A stretch of 64,000 bases of DNA. Source: Gibbula magus. Taxonomy: Eukaryota; Mollusca; Gastropoda; Trochida; Trochidae. Made by a program: the position numbers and the translations under genes. How positions within the stretch are numbered: position 1 is the first letter of the stretch; every line of letters begins with the position of its first letter. The notes below the pieces were generated by a model, which saw only the letters and a program-made list of their open reading frames with translations, searched no databases and was not told the origin of the DNA. Shown piece by piece: positions 9,005 through 19,353 of this stretch. The stretch spans positions 5,705,193 through 5,769,192 of the forward strand of contig OW388303.1 of the NCBI GenBank assembly GCA_936450465.1, in the 5' to 3' direction.

Positions 9005-12000
9005 TCATATACACTGGCCAAGTTCACTTTTCAGGAGGAGGTTGGATAAGGGCTTGTACATTTTTTGATGTTGCGAGTGCGTCAGCAGTAGCTTCGCTGT
9101 CAATGTACTTTCTCCAATCTCCTCCCTGAGTGCTTTGCGGGCCATTTCGAACCTAGGACATTCCAGTAAGACGTGAGTGACACTGGCCTTGACGTGGCAT
9201 GTTTGACAATTTAGGTACGAGGAGCGTGTTGCACCGAGTCTAAGTCTGGTGATCATTGTGTCTAGCTGCCTGTTGTGTTTCGAGTGCATAGGTCTCGATT
9301 TCACACTGGGGCGTAGACTATGAAGCCACCGGCCTTTAGGACTGGTGTCCCATACCTTCTGCCACTTCTTAGAGATCGAGTTTCTGATCATACTTTTGAT
9401 TTCGCTTTTTGAATAAGGATAATCAGAAATATGTTCAATCTCTAAGCCCTGACGTGCCAGTTTGTCAGCTCTTTCATTGCCTGGAATGTCTATGTGAGAA
9501 GGTATCCAACATAGCTGTATCTCTTTTCCGTGAATATATTTGAGCTTGTGGAGGAGTTCTAATATATCACGTAGGGTATCTGGTCTACTGGCTGAGTTTT
9601 TTGTGGTCAGTGACTCCAGTGCACTAAGGGAATCAGACAGTATTACTATCTGTCTATCTCTTAAATCTCGAGAGATTCTGAGTGCATGGTGTATGGCCTC
9701 AAGTTCAGCTGTATATACAGATTGCCCATTGGGGATGCGTACTGAGATACTTTGGGTATCGGATGTGCGAGCAGAGCTAATTAGGATACCATAGGCAGTT
9801 CTATTTCTCACTGGGTCCTTTGAGCCGTCAGTGTATATGTGTGCCGCGGACTCATAGAGACTGTCTATCCTGCTAAGCGCAATGCTTCGTAGCAACAGAG
9901 GGTTCTCACTTTTTGGCACTTCCTTAGTGAGACTGGTGTCTACATTTGGGGCCTGGAGTATCCACGGTGGTACCAATCCTGGTTTAAGACTTTCAGGAGG
10001 GTCTACAGTGTCACACTCGTGTTCTCGCCTTAGCAGTTGCACCCTCAACCCGCATGGCATCATGGAGGGTTTTTTGCGTGCAAGTGCTACGAGGTTCTTA
10101 CTGAAGATATCCCCCGTCCATATCTTTTTAACCAATGGATTAGTACTCCTACTCCAGAAGTTTAAGGTCAATTGTTCTCTCCTTAGATCGAGTGGTAGCT
10201 CCCCTGTTTCCACTAAAAGGGCATGCAGGGAGGTTCTGGGCATTGCTCCCGTCACCAATTTAAGAGCTTTGTATTGAATCGAATCTAGTCGCTTCAGAGT
10301 CGATGGGGCAGCACTGTGGTAAGCCTCACACCCATAATCTATTTTGCTTCGTATAAGTGACTTGTAGAGGGTTAGCAACGTGTCACTGTTTGCTCCCCAT
10401 GAAGTCCCTGACACTGCTCGCATTACGTTCAGGTCGCCTTGACATCTTACTGCCACGTGGTCAATATGTTTTGACCACGTAAGATGTTGGTCAAAGACGA
10501 CACCGAGAAATTTCGCTTCTTTCTCGAATGCGACAGTCTTGCCCTTAAGTTGAAGCCTGGGTGTGCAGCTTACCTGGTTGCCTTTCCGTCTGAATACAAC
10601 CCCCACTGTTTTCTCAGGAGAGATAATGAACCCCCATTTGTCACACCAATTTTCGACACCATCGAGTGATTCCTGCAGCAATGTTCTAATTTTGGAAATC
10701 TCTCGGTGTCTCACCCAAACTGCCCCATCATCAGCAAACTTTGAGGTGTTGATATACTTGCGTTCATGTACATGTTCAAAGAGATCATCTATCATAATGT
10801 TGAAAAGCGTTGGGCTGATAATGCTTCCCTGAGGAGTGCCATTATCTAAACTGTGTCGCTCTGACAGTTGATCCCCAACCAACACTGATATTGATCGATT
10901 CTCAAGGAAACTTTGAACATAATTTGCCATTTTCCCTTTTATACCAACATTCTCAAGTTTGGAGAGGAGTCCATCGTGCCATACCATGTCAAAAGCCTTG
11001 CTAAAATCAATAAAGACAGCAGCTAGATATTCTTTTCTTAGTTGCGCAGTCTTTATGTCATTTTCCAGGCGCAGAATATGGTCAAGACAAGAACGTTGCG
11101 GCCGAAACCCGCTCTGGTCATGAGATAACAGCCCTTGTGACTCTAAGTGGTACCTTAGGCGTTTGTTCACCATTGCCTCCATCGCTTTGCACAAGTTTGA
11201 TGTAAGGGAAATCGGGCGATAGGAGTTGGCCGAGGCCGCCTCCTTGCCCGGTTTAAGAAGTGGTATTACTGAAGCATGTTTCCATGCGACTGGTACCTCT
11301 CCTATATCCCAAATCTTATTGTACAGTTTGATGAGGACGCCGATGATACCATCTGGTAACCTCTTAAGCATCTCATAGCTGACCATATCTTCACCTGGGC
11401 AAGTTGCTTTTCTGTTATGAATAGCATCTTTGAACTCTTCTACCGTGAAGCTGTAGTTAAAAGATAAGCCACACTGGGGGGGCTGTTTGGGTGGTTTGAC
11501 TAACTTCTCTGACTTTTTAAATTCAACAGAGAAGTTATCATTGCTACTGACAGAGGCAAAGTGTTTGGCTAAAGTACTTGCTTTTTCTTTGATTGTTTTA
11601 GTGCCAGCTATTTTGGGAATGATCTGTGTTTTGCGTTTCCCTCTTATAGCATGTACTTTTTGCCAGACAGTCCTTGAGTTAGTTTTCTCATTTAACGTGC
11701 CACAGAATTCCTGCCAAGATTTAATCTTAGCTTTTGAAATTAATTCTTTGACTCGTTGCCTCGCCAGACATACTTCTCCTTTAGCAGATCGGTCACGTTT
11801 AGCCCTGTTCAATGCCTTTTTCCTAAGTTTTCGCGCTCTGGCTATTTCCTGATTCCACCAGGGGACCGATTTTACTCGTCCCCCTGATTTCCTCATTGGA
11901 ATTGAAGCCCTGGATGCTTTCATCAGCGCTAAAGTTAGGTTTGAACAGAAAGTGTTGATATCATCAGACACTATTTCAGTTGGGTCGATCTTATTACACT

Positions 12001-12745
12001 CCAATCTGAACTTTGACCAATCTGCACGGGAGAAATCCCACTTTTCTGAGGGGGTGCATTCTTCCTCTAAGAGTGGTGGGATACCTAGTTGAGTGAAACA
12101 CGGGCAGTGATCACTCCCCCATGTGTCATCATGAACCTGCCAGACGCAGTCTGTGGCTAAGTCTTTTGTGGCAATAGCGAGGTCTATGGCCGACCATGTT
12201 CCGTAGTTGACACAATGTCTAGTAGGGGTACCATCATTCAGTATAACGAGTCCCTCGGACTCGACCCAGTCCTCCACCATCCGCCCATGTGGGTCAGATC
12301 GGGTGGTGCTTTCACCCCACAGGCTACTGTGGGCGTTGAAATCACCTAGGATTAGGCCTGAACTTCCCACCAAGTCACTGAGTTTTTTAAGTTCAGCAAT
12401 TGTGGTGGGTGTAGTTACCCTATGGTAGACATTGGCGATGCGGATTCTTTTACTATTTGCCAAAACGACTGAGATGACCTGGGTTTCTAGGTTTCCCACC
12501 TTAGCTTCAATCTGAGTGGAGGTACAGTTGTCTGCTACCAACGTTACCAATCCACCACCCCTATTGTCTCTGTCTTTTCGGTATGTTATATACCCAGGAA
12601 TCTGAAACTTCGCACTCTTTCCCAATTTAGCCTCTTGTATAAGGATAATATTGGGTTTCAGAACCTGCTGTCTGACTAAGGCGTTGAGTTCGTGGCCGTT
12701 CGATCTCAGTCCATTGGCATTCCATTGTATCATTTGCATTGCCAT
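9005..12745 (-). CDS. LINE ORF2 polyprotein: endonuclease, reverse transcriptase, RNase H
   Basis: The product is 1246 residues. The N-terminal APE-type endonuclease (about 1-220) shows N9, E38, GDFN with D135, D188 and SDH 211-213. Reverse transcriptase (about 430-760) shows FIDFSKAFD (578-586), PQGSIISP (638-645) and the catalytic FADD (670-673). RNase H (about 968-1100) has D973, E1014, D1038 and D1094 in YTDGS, TAELEA, LSDS and GNERADKLA contexts. A C-terminal CCHC knuckle uses C1180, C1183, H1191 and C1196. The protein would nick target DNA and copy the LINE RNA in place. It starts 40 nt after the ORF1 stop, and no frameshift or stop interrupts it. Confidence 0.92.
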   Translation of the reverse strand: MAMQMIQWNANGLRSNGHELNALVRQQVLKPNIILIQEAKLGKSAKFQIPGYITYRKDRDNRGGGLVTLVADNCTSTQIEAKVGNLETQVISVVLANSKRIRIANVYHRVTTPTTIAELKKLSDLVGSSGLILGDFNAHSSLWGESTTRSDPHGRMVEDWVESEGLVILNDGTPTRHCVNYGTWSAIDLAIATKDLATDCVWQVHDDTWGSDHCPCFTQLGIPPLLEEECTPSEKWDFSRADWSKFRLECNKIDPTEIVSDDINTFCSNLTLALMKASRASIPMRKSGGRVKSVPWWNQEIARARKLRKKALNRAKRDRSAKGEVCLARQRVKELISKAKIKSWQEFCGTLNEKTNSRTVWQKVHAIRGKRKTQIIPKIAGTKTIKEKASTLAKHFASVSSNDNFSVEFKKSEKLVKPPKQPPQCGLSFNYSFTVEEFKDAIHNRKATCPGEDMVSYEMLKRLPDGIIGVLIKLYNKIWDIGEVPVAWKHASVIPLLKPGKEAASANSYRPISLTSNLCKAMEAMVNKRLRYHLESQGLLSHDQSGFRPQRSCLDHILRLENDIKTAQLRKEYLAAVFIDFSKAFDMVWHDGLLSKLENVGIKGKMANYVQSFLENRSISVLVGDQLSERHSLDNGTPQGSIISPTLFNIMIDDLFEHVHERKYINTSKFADDGAVWVRHREISKIRTLLQESLDGVENWCDKWGFIISPEKTVGVVFRRKGNQVSCTPRLQLKGKTVAFEKEAKFLGVVFDQHLTWSKHIDHVAVRCQGDLNVMRAVSGTSWGANSDTLLTLYKSLIRSKIDYGCEAYHSAAPSTLKRLDSIQYKALKLVTGAMPRTSLHALLVETGELPLDLRREQLTLNFWSRSTNPLVKKIWTGDIFSKNLVALARKKPSMMPCGLRVQLLRREHECDTVDPPESLKPGLVPPWILQAPNVDTSLTKEVPKSENPLLLRSIALSRIDSLYESAAHIYTDGSKDPVRNRTAYGILISSARTSDTQSISVRIPNGQSVYTAELEAIHHALRISRDLRDRQIVILSDSLSALESLTTKNSASRPDTLRDILELLHKLKYIHGKEIQLCWIPSHIDIPGNERADKLARQGLEIEHISDYPYSKSEIKSMIRNSISKKWQKVWDTSPKGRWLHSLRPSVKSRPMHSKHNRQLDTMITRLRLGATRSSYLNCQTCHVKASVTHVLLECPRFEMARKALREEIGESTLTAKLLLTHSQHQKMYKPLSNLLLKSELGQCI

Positions 12746-12785
12746 GATGACTTATTTGAGCTTAAATTGACAGCTTAATAATTGC

Positions 12786-15059
12786 TTATTTAAGCTTGAG
12801 AGCTTTCCTCATTTCAATGATTGAGCGCGGGTAAGATAGGAAATTAGTGGCAAGTTCCCACATAAGTAGGAGAGTCTTGTCCATTTCGCTATCATCTTTA
12901 GTGCCTAGTTTGATTAAGGCGGCACAAAAGAATTCAACCATTTTTGGGTCAAAATGGCCGCCCGCGCAGCTCTCAGAGTCATTTCTAACAGCCTGCCTTT
13001 GGACTGGTTCCCTATTTTGTTTAGGCTTAGGCTTGCCTTGGCCTTTGCCTGCGTTACCTTTGCTAGTAGGTACGCCAGTGCTGTTCGCCTTTGCACTGTT
13101 GGGGATATCCCTTGCCTTTGGGGTTCCCTTATTTGATTTTTTATTTGTGCATTTCGCCTTTGCACTGTTGTTTGTTTCCACTGCCCTTTGTGGACCCTTG
13201 TTTTGTTTTCTGCCTTTAGCCTCGGCAGATTTTGAGGTGTTCACTGCCCGTTGTGAACCCCCATTGGCATGACTTGTGCTGGTCGCCTTAGCACTTGGGT
13301 TGGGTTTGGCCGTTTCAGCGACCTTGCCCTTCCCCTTTGGTGTACGTTTTTTGGTCTTTTTGCGTACCACCATTTGAAACCCCTCAGAATCATGAGATTC
13401 CTTAGAGTGTGACTGATCGCCTTTGTCACTCGTGCCTGTAACCTCTTTGTTGAGGTTATGTTTTTTAACTTGCCTGCTCCTGCAGAAACTGTAAAGAGAC
13501 GAATGCCCTCGTTTCTTACAGTTCATACAGTATGGTGAACAGGTTCCTGTGCACTGTGACAGCAGTTTTGCACAAGTGCGGCACCTTGCTTGCCCTGTGC
13601 AAGATGCGCGCACATGTCCATAACTGAGACAGTTTACACATTGCCTCGGCCGTTTCTGATAAGGGAGAGTGTCAATTTCCCTATCACGAAACTGTACTGA
13701 CTTTGGGGCCGTGTTCCCCAACACTGTGAGCACCACGACTCTAGTGTTTTTTCCCTGGCTTTTGATGCGAAATAAAGAAGTTATTGTAGGATTTTGTTTT
13801 GGGAGGGTCTGGAGCTCACCATCGGTGACATTCATATCCAGATGAATAACACATCTGGTATGGTTGACCCAACCTGGCACTACCCAAGATAACTTCTCGT
13901 TTTTAATTTCAGAGGGGAGTGCCATAGAGTCCAATAAATTGTCTCCGCTGACAAAGTATCCTCTATTTACCCTCCTGACCTGACTTACTTGGATAGACTT
14001 TGTTAATTCTTCCTTCAGGGTTTGGGCCGTGACCCGATTGGCTAGGGTACTGTCATAGTCCATGGAGTAGACTAGACGTTCCCAGACCGACCCTTTAGGA
14101 GGAGAGGTTTTGGCTTTCACCTTTTTAACATTGTCTGTGGCCTTCACTTTGCCTGTCCACAGATCCGAGCAAGTTTGGCGGTCAGACTGACTGAAACTAA
14201 CTGACTGTCTCTTAGTTTCCATCGGTCCTAGCTTAACCGTATCAGCATAACTACTGAATGGTTGAGATGCGACCAATTTCCTTCTCTTGGAAATGTTAGA
14301 GACAGGGCTAGTTGCAGGTCTAATCTTTCCGCTCTGGAGAGTGGTCAGTTCTCCAGATGAGCTAGGCAAGCTCTGTGTACCCCCCTGAGAGTTGGGCTGA
14401 CTCTCTTGGGAGGTTATTTCAATTTCTGACATGAACTCATGGTCCATTTCGCTGTCAACTGTGGGCTCAGTTGCAGCTGTACAGACATTAATATTCGGGG
14501 CCTGAGAGTGTGGCTGTCTCTCAGTCTCAGGTACTAGGGCACCTGAATTCTGACTTGAGGGCGGCAAATCCTCAGTGTCAGAACCCCGAACTACATTCAA
14601 ACTCGGGATGGGCATTCCCTTATTGTAAGAATTAAACGGTCTTTTCTTGTTAAAGTTCGGGACCTGAGTGTTGGGCTTACACTCAGTTACAGATACACTA
14701 GTACCTGAATTCTGTCTCGAGGGCGGCAAATCCTCTGAGACAGAACCCCGAACTGAAGGAATACTCGGGGTGGGTGGCCCCTTATTTTGAGTTTTCCTAT
14801 TAACGAATGTACTTTTGGTTATCAGGTCCCGTGGGGTTGGCCCTTGCTTACCCACGGTTGTGGTCACTTTCGTTTCCACATCCTGATTTACCATGGGTTT
14901 CCCCTTAAGCAAACCAGAAACCTGAATTACCTCTTTTGCTTTGGTCTTACTTACCATCGCCTTGGAAGGGGCTTTGGTAGTAGTCCTTGGTCCTGGTGTC
15001 GCTGTGAAGACGATCCTGTCAGCGTGGCTCCAGTCCATGTTCTTAGATTTACTCCCCAT
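12786..15059 (-). CDS. LINE ORF1 Gag-like protein with zinc knuckles
   Basis: The product is 757 residues. The N-terminal half is low-complexity and rich in Ser, Thr and Pro, with two related segments (about 98-134 and 152-190, both containing EDLPPS-QNSG). A folded region at about 325-465 precedes zinc knuckles: C474-x2-C477-x4-H482-x4-C487, a cysteine-only C493/C496/C503/C507 cluster, and C511-x2-C514-x4-H519-x6-C526. A basic tail (about 600-665) holds three or four degenerate copies of an A-x-x-x-NSAKA unit. By analogy with other I-group ORF1 proteins it should bind the LINE RNA. The ATG at 15059 is followed by an open frame throughout. Confidence 0.85.
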   Translation of the reverse strand: MGSKSKNMDWSHADRIVFTATPGPRTTTKAPSKAMVSKTKAKEVIQVSGLLKGKPMVNQDVETKVTTTVGKQGPTPRDLITKSTFVNRKTQNKGPPTPSIPSVRGSVSEDLPPSRQNSGTSVSVTECKPNTQVPNFNKKRPFNSYNKGMPIPSLNVVRGSDTEDLPPSSQNSGALVPETERQPHSQAPNINVCTAATEPTVDSEMDHEFMSEIEITSQESQPNSQGGTQSLPSSSGELTTLQSGKIRPATSPVSNISKRRKLVASQPFSSYADTVKLGPMETKRQSVSFSQSDRQTCSDLWTGKVKATDNVKKVKAKTSPPKGSVWERLVYSMDYDSTLANRVTAQTLKEELTKSIQVSQVRRVNRGYFVSGDNLLDSMALPSEIKNEKLSWVVPGWVNHTRCVIHLDMNVTDGELQTLPKQNPTITSLFRIKSQGKNTRVVVLTVLGNTAPKSVQFRDREIDTLPYQKRPRQCVNCLSYGHVRASCTGQARCRTCAKLLSQCTGTCSPYCMNCKKRGHSSLYSFCRSRQVKKHNLNKEVTGTSDKGDQSHSKESHDSEGFQMVVRKKTKKRTPKGKGKVAETAKPNPSAKATSTSHANGGSQRAVNTSKSAEAKGRKQNKGPQRAVETNNSAKAKCTNKKSNKGTPKARDIPNSAKANSTGVPTSKGNAGKGQGKPKPKQNREPVQRQAVRNDSESCAGGHFDPKMVEFFCAALIKLGTKDDSEMDKTLLLMWELATNFLSYPRSIIEMRKALKLK

Positions 15060-15437
15060 ATTGGGAATACTAAGAATTACAAATGGACGTAGTCCTCCTT
15101 TTGCACTGATATCCTCTCCTACAGCTCCACTGTGTTGGTGTGTTACTCCTCCTTTTAGAAAAGTTCACTAAGTTCACTCCATGAAATGTCCGAGATGAAA
15201 ATCACATAAATTCCCTTTTGAATCACTCCATGTAATGTCCGTTAGTAGTCCTCTTCGAAAAGTTTAACAATTCACTCCATGAATCAGTAGAAATAGTTCA
15301 AACTGTCACTCCATGAAATGTCCGTAGCTCTCTGGTCAAGATCCAAGATGGCCGCCTTTGTTTACATCCTCGCGCACTTTGAAATACGTCTGGTTGTGTC
15401 AACAGTCCGAAATATCTCGGTGGGTTTATAAAGCGCC
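15060..15437 (-). promoter_or_regulatory. 5' UTR of the I-like LINE with a repeated 19-bp motif
   Basis: On the plus strand TCACTCCATGAAATGTCCG appears at 15174-15192 and 15306-15324, with a one-mismatch copy at 15223-15241 and a partial copy at 15272-15283. Spacing is about 33-50 bp. Repeats in LINE 5' UTRs often belong to the internal promoter; that role is inferred here. The 5' end abuts the target duplication at 15438. Confidence 0.55.
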
Positions 15438-16266
15438 TATACTCCGAGCTGAATGCGGGAGCTTTTATATGTATGCACCGTTCCATTATGGCAGCTAATT
15501 AGCTAATCCTGCTCAGCTGGGTAGTTAGTGTTAATCTACCTGTCAGGTCAACTATCCTTTCATCTTAATTAAGCCTAAGTGTTTGTATAAAGAATGCTCT
15601 AATTAAGCACATGTTTGTCCTAAAGCGAGGTTTTCATGAACCGGTTTACATTATTTGCACACACGAATTTTACACTGTTGTGTGAGGTATAAAGATAATT
15701 TTAAAAAACGTGTAGAGAGAAATTATTTAGTTATCCATGACAATTCAAAGTATTATATTTCTTTTAATTTCAGAAAGCATTGTTTTTTTGTAGACGTTCC
15801 CTGTGTTCTTTCACATACTGTGAATATATTAAAGGACGAGGTTGATAATACGCCTTGTACCTTAAGATAAATGATTTAAACATGGATACTCATGCACAAA
15901 AGTGAAATTGGCAAAGAAGCACAAATAATGCTCAATGTCACACTCTCTGAAATCATACTATATAAAACATAACGTTCTTGCTTTTAACAATATTTGTTCA
16001 TGTACTTTAAAAGATACTTGGTGTTAAAAATGTGGGTTGTCCTTTATAAAAGTCTCTCACCAAATACATACATTTTCAACAGGATAATTACATCATACTA
16101 ATAATTATCATAGGATATATCAATGTAGAAAACAAGAAAGGTCATGCTTGATATTTATGTGAAGTTTGCTAAGAGATATACACAATGAATACATAAATGA
16201 AGTGCAAAGCCATAACATTTAGGTATCATTTTTCAGGAAAACCTCATGTGACAACTTGGGGTTAAA

Positions 16267-16823
16267 ATGAACACACACAATGTTATGATATATGGAGAAT
16301 GTGGCAGGTTTCCGCTAATCATACATTCTCAGATTAAAGTACTCAAATACTGGCCAAGACTTTTAAGTATGCCTTCTTATCGCTTACCTGATACTGTTAT
16401 GAAATGATGATTTTATAAGACCAAAATGGGCCAAAAAATTGGGTAACGCATTTGAAAAATGTTTTATTCACAACAGGTTTAAATCACATGTGGTATGAGC
16501 AGAACGCTGACTTTCCTAAAACCTTTATAAGTTCAATCACGCAAAGACTAAGAGATGTATGCCAACAAAACAGGCTTATCAAACTTTCCCTTTCCACTAG
16601 ATGGGATTACTATTCAACTCTTAAACCATACATTTTAACCGAGTTTTACTATGATGTGTTACTCTTAAAAAAATAGAATTAGTTTATCACGTTTCCGATG
16701 CTCGTCAAATGACTTGTGGATTGTGAGGATGCCTTCCATTTCTTTTTCATGTGTCCTGAATATAGTAACATTCGATACGAATCATATTTCTACATTAAAG
16801 GTTTTCCATATGGGATGTACTAA
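16267..16823 (+). pseudogene. LINE ORF2 C-terminal relic (spacer B)
   Basis: This copy is equal in length (557 bp) and layout to the relic at 4409-4965. The segment from NHMWYEQNADF to YYSTLKP is readable at 16485-16632 and FHFFFMCPEYSNIRYE at 16737-16784. The internal deletion junction reads GCTCGTCAAATGACTTGTGG, at about 16700-16719. Confidence 0.6.
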
Positions 16824-17162
16824 ACGGTAATAACTCAATATCGCACGAGAGGAATACGAATATTCTAGAGTCAGTTCATCATTTTATTATTTATCAAAAC
16901 GATTTTATTCTTAACATTATACTTCATGTTTGGCTTACTTGTATTATCTGACCACGAAACAAACAAACACATTTAGATTATTCAATACTATATTTAATTG
17001 TATGCTTTTGTGTACAACATTCTGTTTAAATGTGAACCTATATATATTATGTACTCTGGAGGGGCATTAATATAAGTCATTTATGCTTGTTTGCCAATCC
17101 TTATCAATTGAATAAAATATGTTTAAACCATATACACAATGCGTGAATGGATTGACCAACAA

Positions 17163-17300
17163 GCTCTGAAGAGCTTATTTAAAGGTCGCTCTATTGAGCA
17201 ATTACATGGTGGAAATATAAAATGTATCACCCAAAAGTGTGTTCCACAGGCTGTATTGCGTGTGTGAGATCAAGCGATATCTCCTAGGATATATCGTTTA
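17163..17300 (+). repeat. 138-bp repeat (spacer B)
   Basis: This is the mid-spacer copy. The CCTAGG-centred palindrome has one mismatched pair (GGATATATCG on the right arm). Confidence 0.55.
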
Positions 17301-17524
17301 GGCAGTAAATTTTGAACAATGCCCTGTCACCGTCAACTACATGACATCATAATACTTTTACATCATCGAGTAATGACATCACAATGCTATGACGTCATAA
17401 TCATGATGACGTTACAATGCTATGACCATACCCAGCTTGAAGTCAAATGGCAAAGATGTGCTAAGGGATGAACACTATTTTCACTTAAACATAATAAGAA
17501 TAATTTTGGTTGATAAATACAATC

Positions 17525-17598
17525 TCACCCTCGTGTCTTCTGATATCAAATATATCAACTCGTGTTGATATATTTGATATCAGAAGACACTTGGGTGA
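17525..17598. mobile_element. 74-bp foldback element (spacer B)
   Basis: The 27-nt arms are intact and the loop reads TCGT on this strand. The flanking TCACCC/GGGTGA ends are conserved. Confidence 0.6.
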
Positions 17599-18576
17599 AA
17601 TTCTCTATATATTTAGGATCTTGCGCCTATTGGTATAACCATTTTCAAAATATGAATGTTTTTATCACCTCATCAAGTAATGACCCTTTTACAAGTTTAA
17701 AGTACCTTGAATGTGCCACAGCATGTATCCTCATCATGATTTCAACAACCTTCAAATATGAAGGGAGTATCTTCTGTGGGAAGATAATGTAATATGATTT
17801 TAAAAAGTTATTAAACTCGTGCGATTTTGTTTCATTAATATCATATATTTGGAAAACAAAACATATTATTGTATGCTCGTCAAAAGATGGCATAAAATAT
17901 TTGTTGTACGTATGATGTGTATGTTACTCGAACAGATGTGTGTATCATGTGTTTGTAGCTGAGCAGTACTTTTCATACACGTAACCTAAATTCTTAATTG
18001 TGCTTGAGTAGTTATTTCACTACACCACCCTGACTCAAATCAAGTTCCTGACGTTGACTATCAATCTGCCTTACCAAATAATGACCCTTGCATGTTAATA
18101 TGTTGGTCTGTGGATGATACAACCAAGAAGGGTATTGTTGACTCTAGCGCTCTACAGTCATTGAAGGTGTCATAAATAGGGGATATAATTATGAAACGTT
18201 AATGTCAGGTCTGGCATGCGCAATTGATGTACGATAATACTGTAGCTTATTGAGAGGTTATGATGATGATGTTATATTGCGAATAATGAATGAAAATACA
18301 TTTTTTATAATAATTTGTTATCTTTGTTTGTAAATTAATTTCAATGTTAAGCATCTTTGTCCGAAACGACGTTTGGCATGCTTTACAGATGAGGCGGTTG
18401 TGTCATGTACAATTTTGAATCAAGTACAATTTTGTAGTGTTTTCAAATTTAATTCTTATTTTCAGATATGCACAGTACTTGTTACATGTATGTTTTTTCT
18501 GTGATTAATTATGTTTTATATGCTAAACTCAGGCCCTACTTGTTATATTGCGTATAATATATGCAAATAAATCTCA

Positions 18577-18706
18577 GCTAGTACTATGGCAGGGAGAAAG
18601 CCCGCAAAGCATTGCGGTGAAACCTGCGATCATCGGCTGGAACTAGCGCACCATGGGTGGTATTACGCTGAAATTCAGTTTAGCATTGCACCCAAACCCT
18701 ACTGCT
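18577..18706 (-). repeat. SINE-core-like block (spacer B)
   Basis: GGCAGGGAGAAAG, GGTGAAACCTGCGA, TCGGCTGGAACTAG and GCATTGCACCC occur in the same order as in the plus strand of the I-like LINE 3' UTR (8780-8900). Confidence 0.5.
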
Positions 18707-19234
18707 ATGTAGAACAGGACGCATATTTTCGTATAAGTCGTATAAGTGTCATACATTAACATTGACTTACGATTATCTTAGCACTAAGCGAGCTTCGAAA
18801 ATTTGGGTCCAGTTCTCTACTGCAGACAACGTTGTCGTGTCTCTGGCGGAATGTTAGCCCTTACAGAAATGTTATTAATGATATCGAATGTATTATTTAT
18901 TTTGGGTCATTAGAGTTAAGGGTACTTAAACCTAACATGAAGTTATTATTTGTAATTATTATACCTCTATTAAATTTGTAAGAATATCATTGGCCAGTTC
19001 ACACCACGTGATCAAAAATATATTTGTACATTGACCTCCGATTCCAGTGATGAGGTCAGTTTTGTGACAGAAATATCTGTCACTGACCTGAGATATTGAC
19101 TCGTCACGTGATTTGTCACGTGACTGTTTGTTTTGTCGTTCGTTTTCATGATGACGTCACTTGATGGGTTCCCTGATTTGACAAATAAGAAAATACTATA
19201 GTTTGAAGAAAAAACAACATTTCGGTATAACAAA

Positions 19235-19353
19235 ACACTTAATTACTCATGTTGAGGTCATTATGTGAAATACAAGGACTCTCGGACCTGACTCTCTCGG
19301 CGGTCTGACCTCCTCGGGAGTCAAGTCTCGAGTCACCATGAGTAATTAAGTGT
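19235..19353. mobile_element. 119-bp MITE-like element (spacer B)
   Basis: It has the same 16-bp TIRs and length as 1874-1992, in inverted orientation. Confidence 0.6.

Larger units (their letters stand above)
8482..15437 (-). mobile_element. Full-length I-like LINE with RNase H (about 6.96 kb)
   Basis: In minus-strand order the element has a 5' UTR (15437-15060), ORF1 (15059-12786), a 40-nt gap, ORF2 (12745-9005) and a 3' UTR (9004-8482) ending in a short CAACAACAA tail. It is flanked by a 13-bp target-site duplication. Both ORFs are uninterrupted and all catalytic motifs are present, so the insertion is young and possibly still competent. The RNase H domain and two-ORF layout place it near the I/Nimb group of LINEs; exact clade assignment needs a tree. 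Confidence 0.85.

Noticed and set aside
9540..12428. Plus-strand ORFs across the I-like LINE
   Set aside because: They are shadows of the 1246-codon ORF2 on the minus strand.
15655..15870. 71-residue ORF repeated in spacers A-C (5362, 15655, 24139)
   Set aside because: It is broken by small indels in spacers E-G and has no recognisable motif; likely chance or an unidentifiable relic.
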